A stretch of 64,000 bases of DNA, from the NCBI RefSeq assembly GCF_025998535.1, contig NZ_AP024233.1, forward strand, positions 682,001-746,000, read 5' to 3'. The position numbers and the translations under genes are program-made. The DNA is from Desulfolithobacter dissulfuricans. Lineage in GTDB: Bacteria > Desulfobacterota > Desulfobulbia > Desulfobulbales > Desulfobulbaceae. This document shows, piece by piece, positions 26,776 to 36,078 of the stretch (position 1 is the stretch's first letter; every line of letters begins with the position of its first letter). The notes under the pieces are model-generated. The model was given only the letters and a program-made list of their open reading frames with translations, made no database searches and had not been told where the DNA came from.

Positions 26776-27819
26776 TTAAAAGATAAAGCGACCTTCCCCA
26801 AACAGATTATGGCAGGCCTCCACCACATCGGCATCATAGAGTGTTCCCCGGTGCCGGTTTATTTCTTCCAGTGCCGTATCAATACCCAGGGCCGGGCGAT
26901 AAGGCCGGTGGGAAGACATGGCCTCCACCACATCGGCCACTCCAAGGATCCGGGCCTCTATCATGATTTCCCCGTCCTTGAGCCCCTGCGGATAGCCGCT
27001 GCCGTCGAGCCGTTCATGGTGTTGATGGACAATCTGGGCCAGCGGCCAGGGAAACTCCATTCTGCGCAGGATATCATACCCTACCTGGACATGGGTCTGG
27101 ATAAACTGAAATTCAAGATCCGTCAGCCGGCCGGGCTTGGAAAGTAGCTCGCTGGGAATGGCAACCTTGCCCAGGTCATGGATGATTGCCGCCAGGTGCA
27201 GGCCTTCTATCTTCCGCGAAGTAAGCCCCATCTCCCGGGCAATGGCCCTGGCCAGCGAGGCGACCCGCTGTTCATGGCCTGCGGTGTATGGGTCACGCTT
27301 TTCGACAATGGCGGCCACCACATCGACAATGCCGACCAGGGCCTTTTTCAGCTTGGTTTCACGGTGGCGCAGTTCTGCTGTCCTGTCGGCGACCGTTTTC
27401 TCCAACTCCTGTTGATATCGGTGCCGTTCCCGGATCATCACGGCCCGCTCCAGGGCCTTGTTTACGGAATGTTCCAGGAGTGTCATGTCGCGGATAGGTT
27501 TGACAAGGAAGTCCCAGGCCCCCAGCCGCAGGCTCTCGATGGCATCTTCCCTGGAACCGACTCCGGAAATAATGATCACCGGTACTTCACCGATCTGCTG
27601 GGCCAGAGCTGCCAGTACTTCCAGACCGTCAAGTTCAGGCATGCGCAGGTCAAGAAGCACGAGATCCGGGTTCTTCTGAAAAAATATTTCCAGCCCTACA
27701 CGGCCATTTTCCGCCTGAAGAATGGTGTATCCCTTTGAGCCGAGATACACGGCAAGGCTGTGGCGGACGAATTGGTCATCTTCGATGATGAGAATTGTTG
27801 TATTGGACGTGGTCGTCAT
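26776..27819 (-). CDS. Response regulator with HD-GYP c-di-GMP phosphodiesterase domain
   Basis: 347 residues. REC domain (Asp in LVLLDLRMPELDG; KPIRDM), a coiled-coil linker, then an intact HD-GYP domain: YTAGHEQRV, AAIIHDLGKVAIP, HHERLDGSGYPQGLK and ILGVADVVEAM. All metal and GYP residues are present, so it should hydrolyse c-di-GMP. It sits between the two large sensor kinases and opposes the diguanylate cyclase encoded upstream, giving a phosphorylation-controlled c-di-GMP switch. Confidence 0.94.
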   Translation of the reverse strand: MTTTSNTTILIIEDDQFVRHSLAVYLGSKGYTILQAENGRVGLEIFFQKNPDLVLLDLRMPELDGLEVLAALAQQIGEVPVIIISGVGSREDAIESLRLGAWDFLVKPIRDMTLLEHSVNKALERAVMIRERHRYQQELEKTVADRTAELRHRETKLKKALVGIVDVVAAIVEKRDPYTAGHEQRVASLARAIAREMGLTSRKIEGLHLAAIIHDLGKVAIPSELLSKPGRLTDLEFQFIQTHVQVGYDILRRMEFPWPLAQIVHQHHERLDGSGYPQGLKDGEIMIEARILGVADVVEAMSSHRPYRPALGIDTALEEINRHRGTLYDADVVEACHNLFGEGRFIF

Positions 27820-27944
27820 GGTTTGATCCAGTAATTTCTTCTTAGTTTGCCGTAAGTCCTGAACCAGTTATGCCGGAACACCGGCTGTTTTTAATGGTGA
27901 TTCAGGAATATATAGCTTCAAAAAAACAATTTTTCGCCACAGGT

Positions 27945-30900
27945 TCAGGCAAGCGGCAGCTCCACGGTAAAACATGCACCCTGGCCCGGTTCCGAAACCA
28001 CATACATCCTGCCCTGGTGTTTTTCGCAGATAATCGCGTAGGAAACCGAGAGACCCAGTCCGGTACCGCAGCCCACCTCCTTGGTCGTGAAAAAGGGCTC
28101 GAAGATATGCCTGCGTACTTCCTCGCTCATTCCTGGACCATTATCTTCTACCAGGAACCGGGCCATGGTGTGGGCTTTTTCTGTCCGCAAAGTGATGCGC
28201 GGTGATTCCTGGCCGCAATCAGCCATGGCCTGCACCGCGTTTTTAATCAGGTTGAGAATGACCTGCTCTATTTCCATTGCCACGCAAGGGACAGGAGGAA
28301 GTTCTGTATCATATTCCCGGATAATCTCTACATTGAGAATATCATATTTTTTCTTGAGATCATAATCGGCCCTGGCCAGTTCCACGGCATTGTCTATGAG
28401 GTTATTGAGGTCTGCCGGCGCGAGTTCCCCTTCCTGGGGACGGCTGAATTCGAGCAGGTTGGCGATGATCCTGGCAGCATTGCTGGCCGATGTGTGGATT
28501 CCCTCAAGGAAAAAATCGACTTCGCATCTTTTGAAATATGTTTGCAGCCGGTCCAGGTCAATGCCATGCTCGGCAGCCAGTTTTCTGTTTTCCGGGTGGG
28601 AGCTGTCGAGGAACTGACGAATGACCTGCACGGACTGGAGAATGGCTGAAAGCGGTGTGTTGATCTCGTGGGCAACTCCTGCGGCCAGCCCGGCAATGGT
28701 GGTCATTTTTTCACCCTGCAACAGTTGCTCCTCCAGCCGTTTCTGTTCGGTAATATCCTGGCAGATGCCTCTGTTGTGCAGCGGCTCTCCGCTGTCCGTA
28801 TAGGTACACCTGCCAATCAGGCGAACTGTTCTGACTCCACTGTCTTTGCGAATGATGCGAAACTGGAGATTGTATGCAGTCTGGCCGGTGGCGTGGCCCT
28901 GGCTGATGGTGTTGATGACATATTCCCGGTCATCAGGGTGTACCAGGCCCAGGGCCTGGTCCTGGGTACAGGCTATTTCATCCGGTTCATAACCAAATAT
29001 TCGATAGAGATTATCAGACCAGAAGCCTTTGCCGGTTTGCCAGTTGCGCTCGTAATATCCCATTCCGGCGATTTCCTGGGCATCTTCCAGGGACTCCATG
29101 GCTGCCTGGAGTTTGGCTTCGCTCTGCCGCCTTTTCTCCTCCAGTTCCAGGGAAAAGAGGGCATGGCCAAGATCGCTCGCTATCTCTCCAAACAGTCCTT
29201 TTTCCTCTTTGTCACCAAGGAATTCCTGGGGCACCGAGACAGTGAGAAAGCCGTAGGTCTTGTTGTTATGGTGCAGGGGGGCCGTCATGACACCAGCTTC
29301 CGGGTAGCTGTTTTGCAGCGGGCAGTGTCGGCAGGTATCGTTGGTGTCGGTGATGCAGACGACATCGCCGCACTCCATGGCAGCCCTTATGCAGGCAGGA
29401 AACCGTTGCTGCCCCAGTTCTGTCTCCAGTGGTTCAAACCCGTTGCCGAGTCCGGTATGTGTTGTCTGGCTGACCGTCCCGTTTTCGTCGAACAGGATGC
29501 TCCAGGCACTGTTATAACCACGGTTCCTGACAAAGATGGAGCAGCATGACTGGAGTAAGGTCGAGGGATCTTTATGGATATCGATTTCCTGGTGGATATG
29601 AACCATGGTTTCCAGGACCAGGTTCAGGTGCTTGAGCCTCTTTTCTTTGCGCAGAATGTCGGTAATATCTCTACCGACGACAACCAGGGTCTGCCGGGAG
29701 CCATCATGGTTGAAAAGCGGGCTCTTCAGGACATCAAAAGTTCTGACCGAACCGCCGGGGGTCGGTATGTGCTCGATACTGCGAACCGGGACTCCCTGCC
29801 GCCAGGCAGCCTCGTCCGACTCCATACAGGTAAGAAAGGCGTCACGAAAGGATGGGCTGAACGGGATAAGATCCGCATCGGTTTTCCCCTGGTAGACCAC
29901 ATCGGTCAGCTTGAAGAGTTCCAGGTCCGGCTGGTTGGCCAGCAGCCATCGTCCTTCGCCGTCCTTGAGGCAGATAATATCAGGTGTGTTATTGACAATG
30001 GTCTCCAGCATTCTTGTCTGCTTCTTTGATTCTTTTTCAAGCTGGAGTTCCCTGGTTATGTCCCGAAAAACGCAGTGGGTACGGAGAACATTATGCTGGC
30101 TGTCACGGGAAACACTGCCGTTAAACGAAACATGGATGAGCGAACCGTCTTTTTTTATCAGTTGCAGGACAAGATTTTTTGCTCCGCCCTTATCAAGGAA
30201 GCGGGAAAAATGTCTGTTGAATCGGTCCCGTTCGGCAGGAGGCAGAAACTTGGTGAAATCATGCCCGATCACCTCATGTTCTTCATATCCCATGACATCG
30301 AGCCAGGCCGGATTTACATCAAGGAAGATGCCGTCTTGATCCAGGGACTGGTAGGCGAGCGGCATGTTGTCGTACAGATGACGGTATCGTCTTTCCTGGG
30401 CCGCCAGCCGTTTTTTTGCCTGTCTCTGCTGTTCCAAAAGAGCGCTTAACCACCAGAGGAGCGGAAGAATGCCCAGGAGTATAAGATTGAAAAGACCCCA
30501 GTGAAACCTGGTAAACAACGAGTTGATGCCGGCCAGTTCCTCTGAAGGGACATGGACCACGAGATACCAGAAATATGTTTCCGGAGTGAACATGGAGCTG
30601 CCGGTATTTTCCGGCAGTCCTGATTCGTTTCCTCCAGACGTCGTGTACGGGCGCAGGGGATAGAGCCTCGAGAAGGAAAACAACCCCTGATCCGTGGCGA
30701 CCTGGCCCTGCTGCCGGCTGTTCAACACCTTCCAGGCCTGCGGGAAACGGTTGCCGAAGTTACGCCCGTGGTCGAGCATGAAGCCCCACTCGTCGGCAGG
30801 ATCCGGGGAAAGCAGCCAGTATCCTTCCCGGTTGATCATCATTGGCCGGTGGCCGTAATGGACAGAGTCGGAGTCTGCCGTGGTATTGTTGAAAAAGGCT

Positions 30901-31561
30901 TCCCTGAAAAGCTGGAGGAGGTATTTGCCCTGATAGTTAATCACGATAACGCCCCGGTTGCTGCCCTGATCGTCAACAATCGGGCGGCCAGACGCAGCGT
31001 GGGTTTGTGGGGTGTCTCTATTTCACCATGCTCGACATTGAGATCCAGGGGGGAAAGATAAATTTCTCCTTTTTGCAGTTTGCGCAGATCGGAAAAATAA
31101 TAGCGCTGGGATTTATCCTGCAGTGCCTCCGGCGGAACAATGACCGGGCCATTTTCGGTGGCATTGACCCGGATGATTTCTTGGCCGTCATGATCCAGCA
31201 GGCGGACCTGGTCGTACCAGATCTTGTGCCGGGCAAATACCTGGAATTCAGAAGCAGTGGACCGTAACACCTGGGGGTTTTGCGGATCATGGATCCATTT
31301 CCGCAGACAGGGGATTCCGGACAGCGAACGCACATCACTGATGACATGACCGATCTCCCGTTCAAGAATTTTTTTGCCGGCCTGCAGCCGGAGATCTGCC
31401 TCTTCCTTGAGCAGTACCATGTCGTGGTGTCTTTCCCAGTGGGCATGGTACAGGAATATGGTACCAAGCAGGATCGCGGAGAGCAGGAGCAAAAAGAAAA
31501 AATATCGTGGTGCCGGACAACATTTTCGGGAAGGAGCAGGGGGATCGGATGTTGTTGTCAT
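27945..31561 (-). CDS. Membrane-bound Cache-PAS-GAF sensor histidine kinase (frameshifted in this sequence)
   Basis: About 1,205 residues when one C is restored in the run read as GGG at 30982-30984 on the plus strand. TM1 lies at ~19-40 and TM2 at ~355-375, with a periplasmic double-Cache-like sensor between (RYYFSDLRKLQKGEIYLSPLDLN-like sequence). Cytosolic part: PAS, PAS, GAF (with a DTCRHCPL motif), PAS, HisKA with GVAHEINTPLSAIL and HATPase with GTGLGLSVSY. The kinase core is very like that of the gene at 23929-26754, so the two probably arose by duplication. It is first in the six-gene signalling operon. Confidence 0.88.
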
Positions 31562-31734
31562 GTACTTTCCTGCCAGATAGATTTATTATCTTCAAGTCTG
31601 TGCTCAGCAACAGGTCCTGATCAGGAGCAGGCAAAAGAGGATCAGGTAGGCTGATGATGCATGGAGCGCAGGCTCTCGCCGCAACAGGCTGTTCTACCGG
31701 TTGTGTCCGTTGAACCGGGTTTCAGGATTTTCAT

Positions 31735-31763
31735 TTAATAACTATTATCTTATCATTTGTCAG
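31735..31763 (-). promoter_or_regulatory. Possible sigma-70 promoter of the signalling operon
   Basis: Minus-strand CTGACA (31758-31763) is 17 bp from TATTAA (31735-31740), with an AT-rich spacer, about 170 bp before the kinase start. The -10 match is only fair. Confidence 0.4.
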
Positions 31764-31920
31764 CTTGTAACACCAACATTTTTGGACAGTTGTTACTGGC
31801 ACGCAATATTTCTGCTGGAACAGGAATTCCGGATAGACCGGTATGGCTGGACCTGATGGGCGACCGAAGGGAGACTCCGGGCTTCGGCATAGTTCAGCGT
31901 TTCTTCTCTCTACCTGTGGA

Positions 31921-31965
31921 AAAACAAAAAACTCAAAACTCGTGATCACCGCCCCGCGGTGTCAC
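31921..31965 (-). terminator. Terminator of the diguanylate cyclase gene
   Basis: Hairpin GTGACACCGC/GCGGTGATCAC on the minus strand (31956-31965 with 31942-31952, one bulge) followed by an interrupted T-rich stretch, right after the cyclase stop. Confidence 0.65.
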
Positions 31966-31980
31966 GCAGGTGACCGGACG

Positions 31981-34275
31981 CTACGTTGATGTCCCTCCGG
32001 CCTTTCGTTGCTTTTTGACTGCATACATTTTTTTGTCCGCCAAGTTCAGGAGTTTATCCAGCGTTGTGCCTGGTTCAGCCCGGACAATACCAAAACTGAT
32101 GGCTATCTGTTCTTCCTGTGGCCGCTCTTTGTTTACCCTGGCCAGTTCCTCGTTCAATCGTCTGAGAATAACTTCTTCGGAGGCCTCGGCAGGATTTGTA
32201 CCGAGCAGGATGGCAAATTCGTCCCCGCCCATCCGGGCGACAACATCTGATTTTCTTACCGTGGCTTGCAGGATCCGGGCAGTTGTCTGCAGGGCCCGGT
32301 CTCCGGCTTCGTGACCAAGAGTGTCATTGATTCGTTTCATGTTATCGAGGTCGGCAAAGAGGAGAAAGGCCTCGTTACCCGAGCGTTTGATACACTGCAG
32401 CTGCTGGGCCGCCAGGGTCATGAATCCCCGCCGGTTGTTGAGCCCGGTCAGCTCATCGGTCACCGACAGGGTCTGCAACTGTTGCTCGAGGTGTTTGCGC
32501 TCGGAGATATCACGGAAATCCTCTATTATTCCCATGAATTGCCCCTTGGGGTTTACAAAAGGTCTGGCCACTGTCAGGCAGGTGAGAACCTTGCCGTCCG
32601 GCCGTTTTTTTTCTGCCTCCTCTCGAACAATTTTACGGCCCTTCTTGATCTGCTCCATGGTGCATTGACCGGTTGTACAGGTGGAGCCGGGAAAAACAAC
32701 GTGGCATGGCTGACCGATAATCTCTTCGACGGGCAGACCGACCATTTCGGCAAAGGTGGAATTTGCCCGGACTGTGATACCATTCTTGTCTATCACCCGG
32801 ATGCCATCGGCCGCGGTGTTGAATATCTGGTCCAACTCGGCATGGGATTCTTCAAGCTCCCTCTGCATTTTTTTCAGGTCCGTCACATCAAAGATGGCAT
32901 TGATCCATCCGGCCTCTCTGTTGTGGACAATAAACGGTGTCTCGTGGACGACCAGGTCACGGCAGGTGCCATTACCGTCATAAAACTGTTGTTCAAAAAA
33001 ATGGCCACTTTTTCTTGGTTGCTCTCCGGGCCGGTTGGCCTGAAAGAACATTTCAAGGCGGTCCCGGAGAGGTTGATCGGGCCGTAACAGGGAATGGCGG
33101 TCTGTGGCAAGGAGCGTGGTAAAGGAGTTGTTTGCCTCGACAATGGTGTTGTCGGTGTTTCGAACCACGACGGGAGTGGGAATGGAATCGATCAGCTGCT
33201 TCTGGAAGGCGATACGGCCTGACTGGGTGTACGCATATCGGGAGTGCATGAGCAACAGTAACAGGGAGAAAACGGTTATGATAAACCAGCCCAGGGTATA
33301 GCGGTGTTGCAGGGTGTCGTAATAGGGACACCTTTCATGCAAGACCAGGTATCCGGCCGTCTGGCCACTGATATCATCAATGGGCAGCAGGGTGGTCAGA
33401 ATGGTTGTACCGTTTTTCCTCAGGGGCAGGGAAAAGGGTCTGTTGAGGTTCTGCAGCCATTCATTGTGACGGCCGCGCAGTTGCCCATTGATTTTGTCTA
33501 TGGTGGCTGTGTCAATCCGCTCTCCATTTCCGGAATCATTGCTGGGGAATACAGTGTTCTGTTCTCCCGTGCGTTCCTCAAGAAAGTTCTCTCCCAGGGC
33601 GGAAGGCCGGTAATGTTTTTCCAGGGCCTCTCTGTTCAGGTGTTGCTCGGCCATCTGTCTGCGTACGACAAATCGGGTCTGGCTGGGGAAGGCGTCCATC
33701 AGGTTGGCCAGCAGGGCATAGAGCGGTGCGCTGATTTCCACACTGCCGATGAAGTGATTGCCGGCAAAGAGGGGAAAGATAAAGCGATAGGCATGCCAGT
33801 GTCGTCCCATTTCGTAGCCCTCCACCGGTTGACCGCTCTGGATGACCCGGGCAACAGACGGACGGATGGTGGTCAACTGGTCCCCAAATTCTTTGGGCAG
33901 GTGCATGCGCAGAAAGCTGGTGCCGTCGGCAAAATGAAAGTGCACCTGGCGAAATCCGGCAGTCCGCAAATGATTATATACCGGCAGCAACCGATTATAC
34001 AGTTCATTGCGCAATCGATTTTGTTCCCGGGGTTCTGCCGATCTGGCCCGGGCGACAATGGTGAGAACCTCGGGTAGGTTGAAATCCCGGTTAAAGGCAA
34101 ACTCGGCCAGGCGACGATAGGTAAGTACGGTGGCCTTATACTGCTGCTCATGGTCTTTTTGCCGTTCATGGAACAAGTTATTTTGTTCCTGTTCCATAAA
34201 CTGGTACAGGCCGATAACGGTGATAGCCTGGATACCGATAAAGATCAGTATAGAGATGAAAAATTGTTTTTTCAT
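31981..34275 (-). CDS. Membrane-bound PAS-GGDEF diguanylate cyclase
   Basis: 764 residues: TM1 (~4-26), a large periplasmic sensor region, TM2 (~355-375), two PAS domains (the second with Cys-rich GQPCHVVFPGSTCTTGQC), and a C-terminal GGDEF domain. The active site ARMGGDEFAILL is intact and an inhibitory I-site RKSD lies five residues before GGDEF, so it should make c-di-GMP with product feedback. The start MKKQFFISILIF at 34275 gives a normal membrane anchor. A strong sigma-54 promoter lies about 215 bp upstream. Confidence 0.93.
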   Translation of the reverse strand: MKKQFFISILIFIGIQAITVIGLYQFMEQEQNNLFHERQKDHEQQYKATVLTYRRLAEFAFNRDFNLPEVLTIVARARSAEPREQNRLRNELYNRLLPVYNHLRTAGFRQVHFHFADGTSFLRMHLPKEFGDQLTTIRPSVARVIQSGQPVEGYEMGRHWHAYRFIFPLFAGNHFIGSVEISAPLYALLANLMDAFPSQTRFVVRRQMAEQHLNREALEKHYRPSALGENFLEERTGEQNTVFPSNDSGNGERIDTATIDKINGQLRGRHNEWLQNLNRPFSLPLRKNGTTILTTLLPIDDISGQTAGYLVLHERCPYYDTLQHRYTLGWFIITVFSLLLLLMHSRYAYTQSGRIAFQKQLIDSIPTPVVVRNTDNTIVEANNSFTTLLATDRHSLLRPDQPLRDRLEMFFQANRPGEQPRKSGHFFEQQFYDGNGTCRDLVVHETPFIVHNREAGWINAIFDVTDLKKMQRELEESHAELDQIFNTAADGIRVIDKNGITVRANSTFAEMVGLPVEEIIGQPCHVVFPGSTCTTGQCTMEQIKKGRKIVREEAEKKRPDGKVLTCLTVARPFVNPKGQFMGIIEDFRDISERKHLEQQLQTLSVTDELTGLNNRRGFMTLAAQQLQCIKRSGNEAFLLFADLDNMKRINDTLGHEAGDRALQTTARILQATVRKSDVVARMGGDEFAILLGTNPAEASEEVILRRLNEELARVNKERPQEEQIAISFGIVRAEPGTTLDKLLNLADKKMYAVKKQRKAGGTST

Positions 34276-34499
34276 AGGCCTGAGCGGGACATTGAAGATG
34301 GGAAAACGCAAGCCGTTACCGGTTTGTTCTCCGGTCGAGCAGCCTGCCAAAATTTTTTTGTATGTATACAGGTATTGTATCGGAAAGAGAGACTGTCTGT
34401 CCATGAACGATAGTGTTTTTCCGTTCCTGGTCCAGGTGGATACTCTGTGCCCCCCCTCCTGGTAGAGATGCTATCTGCCGGGAGCGTTTTTTTTGAGAT

Positions 34500-34515
34500 A
34501 GCAATTGTCGTGCCA
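34500..34515 (-). promoter_or_regulatory. Sigma-54 (-24/-12) promoter of the diguanylate cyclase
   Basis: Minus strand reads TGGCACGACAATTGCT, matching the consensus TGGCACG-N4-TTGC(A/T) at every position. GG and GC are exactly 10 bp apart. Transcription would start near 34489, leaving a leader of about 215 nt before the cyclase ATG. Confidence 0.88.
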
Positions 34516-34607
34516 CGTTTGATTCTTAAGAATTGTTTTTATATTGCTATGTTATGGGCTGGGACGAGTGGGTGATATGGAATGGTGTCGACAGATTTTG
34601 GTGTGGC

Positions 34608-34623
34608 TCGACAATATTGTCGA
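34608..34623. promoter_or_regulatory. Perfect 16-bp palindrome, candidate enhancer-binding site
   Basis: TCGACAATATTGTCGA is its own reverse complement. Its centre is about 125 bp upstream of the predicted sigma-54 transcription start, the usual place for an enhancer-binding protein. A lone TCGACA half-site occurs 20 bp away. Confidence 0.65.
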
Positions 34624-34933
34624 TATTGAATCGGGGGGCGGCAGGGAACCAGGGGTATAATTGCCCTGTTGCCGTTTTGGGGATGACAAACTGTTTGATT
34701 GTCTTTCCTCGCTGGTGTAGCGTTTTCTTTTTCTAGAAGCGCACTATGCCCATGAAACCTCTTGCGCAACATTGGGAAACACCAGGCTTCATCTGGTTGG
34801 AGGGGTGGGGTGATTTATCGTGGATGATGCGCTGTCAGGTTGCAGATTGTGGACCGGTATGGGTAATGTCGAGAGGCATGATCCGTAACACCGGCAGCTA
34901 TGTAGCGGGCCATAATTTCTGGAGAACATACCG

Positions 34934-36058
34934 ATGAAGGACGACCGAACCTGTGACAGCCACAAACAGGTGGAAAACATCAGGGTAGCAATTGTCGGTG
35001 GTGGCGCGGGATGCCGGGATGTGCTTGCGTTGTTACTGTCTACTCCGATGCGCTACCTGAGAATTCAGATTGTCGGGGTGGCGGATATCCATAAAGATGC
35101 CCCAGGCAGGCGTTTTGCCGAAGAGCATGGTATCCCGACAACCGATGATTTCAGGGATTTTTTCAGGGAAAGGGAGAGCGACGAAGCCCTCCTGCCGGAT
35201 CTGCTCATTGAACTCACTGGCAGCGACGAGGTGCTTCGTCAGATTTTTGCGGTCAAGCCCGAGTCGGTCAAGGTGCTGGACCATGTCGCGGCACGTCTGT
35301 TCTGGGAATTGATCGAACTGCAAAATGAAAAGCGTGCCATGGAAGAGCATCTGGCAAAATCGGAAAAGATGGCGAGCGTGGCCCGGATAGCCTTCCGGCT
35401 GGTCCATGAAATGCGCAACCCGCTGATGATTGTCGGTGGTAGTATCCGACGCCTGATGCTTGATCCGGTGACGCCGCATCCGATTCGAAAACAGCTGTGT
35501 CGGATTGTCGATAACGTGGCCAAAATGGAGCACTCCATCGCCGATATCTGCGCCCTTGCCGGTCCCCTGCATCCCCATTATGAGCGGGCTGAACTCACCG
35601 ATATTCTCAATGAATGGTGCCGGAGTGTCTCGCGGGATGCTAGGCACCACGGGGTAACCATCAATTATCTTATCGATGAAGCCCTGCCGTCCCTGGTCAT
35701 GGACAAGGGCTTGATCCATCAGGTTTTAAGCGAGGTGACTGAAAAGGTCCTGGAACGCATGACCAGGATCCATGGCAATATCGAGATTGGAGCGAAAAGA
35801 GAAGACAAGCACGTTGTCATAACGGTGCGCGAGGTCCTTCCGGATGCCGGGGATGGTTCGTCCTCGTACCACGGGGCTGGCTACATACCCACCCAGATTG
35901 ATTACTGGGTGGATGTGTGTCGTAAGATCATCTATGATCACAAGGGTGATTTTCAGATCCGCCAGATGGATGATGGGGGCGTCATGTTTGTCATAACGCT
36001 CCCCATCAGTTCTGCTGAACATGGTGGAGGGGCGGGAGAATATTCCGGCAGGATGTGA
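34934..36058 (+). CDS. NAD-binding Rossmann domain fused to HisKA-type kinase domain with degenerate ATPase
   Basis: 374 residues. Residues ~15-130 look like the N-terminal NAD(P)-binding domain of Gfo/Idh/homoserine-dehydrogenase-like proteins (VAIVGGGAGCRDVLALL, VGVADIHKDAPGRRFA, LIELTGSDEVL). A coiled coil leads into HisKA with a standard H-box RLVHEMRNPLMIV. The ATPase part lacks a normal N-box (LSEVTEKVLERM) and the DxGxG loop (EVLPDAGDGSSS), so autophosphorylation is doubtful. No sensor or membrane segment. A role reading NAD(H) state is an inference from the fold. Confidence 0.75.
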   Translation: MKDDRTCDSHKQVENIRVAIVGGGAGCRDVLALLLSTPMRYLRIQIVGVADIHKDAPGRRFAEEHGIPTTDDFRDFFRERESDEALLPDLLIELTGSDEVLRQIFAVKPESVKVLDHVAARLFWELIELQNEKRAMEEHLAKSEKMASVARIAFRLVHEMRNPLMIVGGSIRRLMLDPVTPHPIRKQLCRIVDNVAKMEHSIADICALAGPLHPHYERAELTDILNEWCRSVSRDARHHGVTINYLIDEALPSLVMDKGLIHQVLSEVTEKVLERMTRIHGNIEIGAKREDKHVVITVREVLPDAGDGSSSYHGAGYIPTQIDYWVDVCRKIIYDHKGDFQIRQMDDGGVMFVITLPISSAEHGGGAGEYSGRM

Positions 36059-36078
36059 TTTCCTGCCAGTGGATTGAA

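Larger units (their letters stand above)
31562..31980. other. Intergenic region between diguanylate cyclase and sensor kinase operon
   Basis: No gene recognised. It contains a possible promoter for the downstream kinase, the cyclase terminator, and a 6-bp hairpin (CCGAAG with CTTCGG) near 31864-31887 of unknown role. Confidence 0.5.
34276..34933. other. Intergenic regulatory region between diguanylate cyclase and Rossmann/HisKA gene
   Basis: About 660 bp without a convincing gene. It holds a sigma-54 promoter (34500-34515), a 12-bp palindrome ATTCTTAAGAAT (34522-34533) and a 16-bp palindrome (34608-34623). The part from 34650 to 34930 shows no recognisable feature. Confidence 0.7.

Noticed and set aside
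31781-31800. TGGCACGCAAT near 31788 as a second sigma-54 promoter
   Set aside because: The -24 half matches, but there is no GC at the required 10-bp spacing.
34533-34937. Two short plus-strand open frames in the large intergenic region
   Set aside because: Compositionally unlike the neighbours, no ribosome sites, no recognisable similarity, and one overlaps the start of the next gene.
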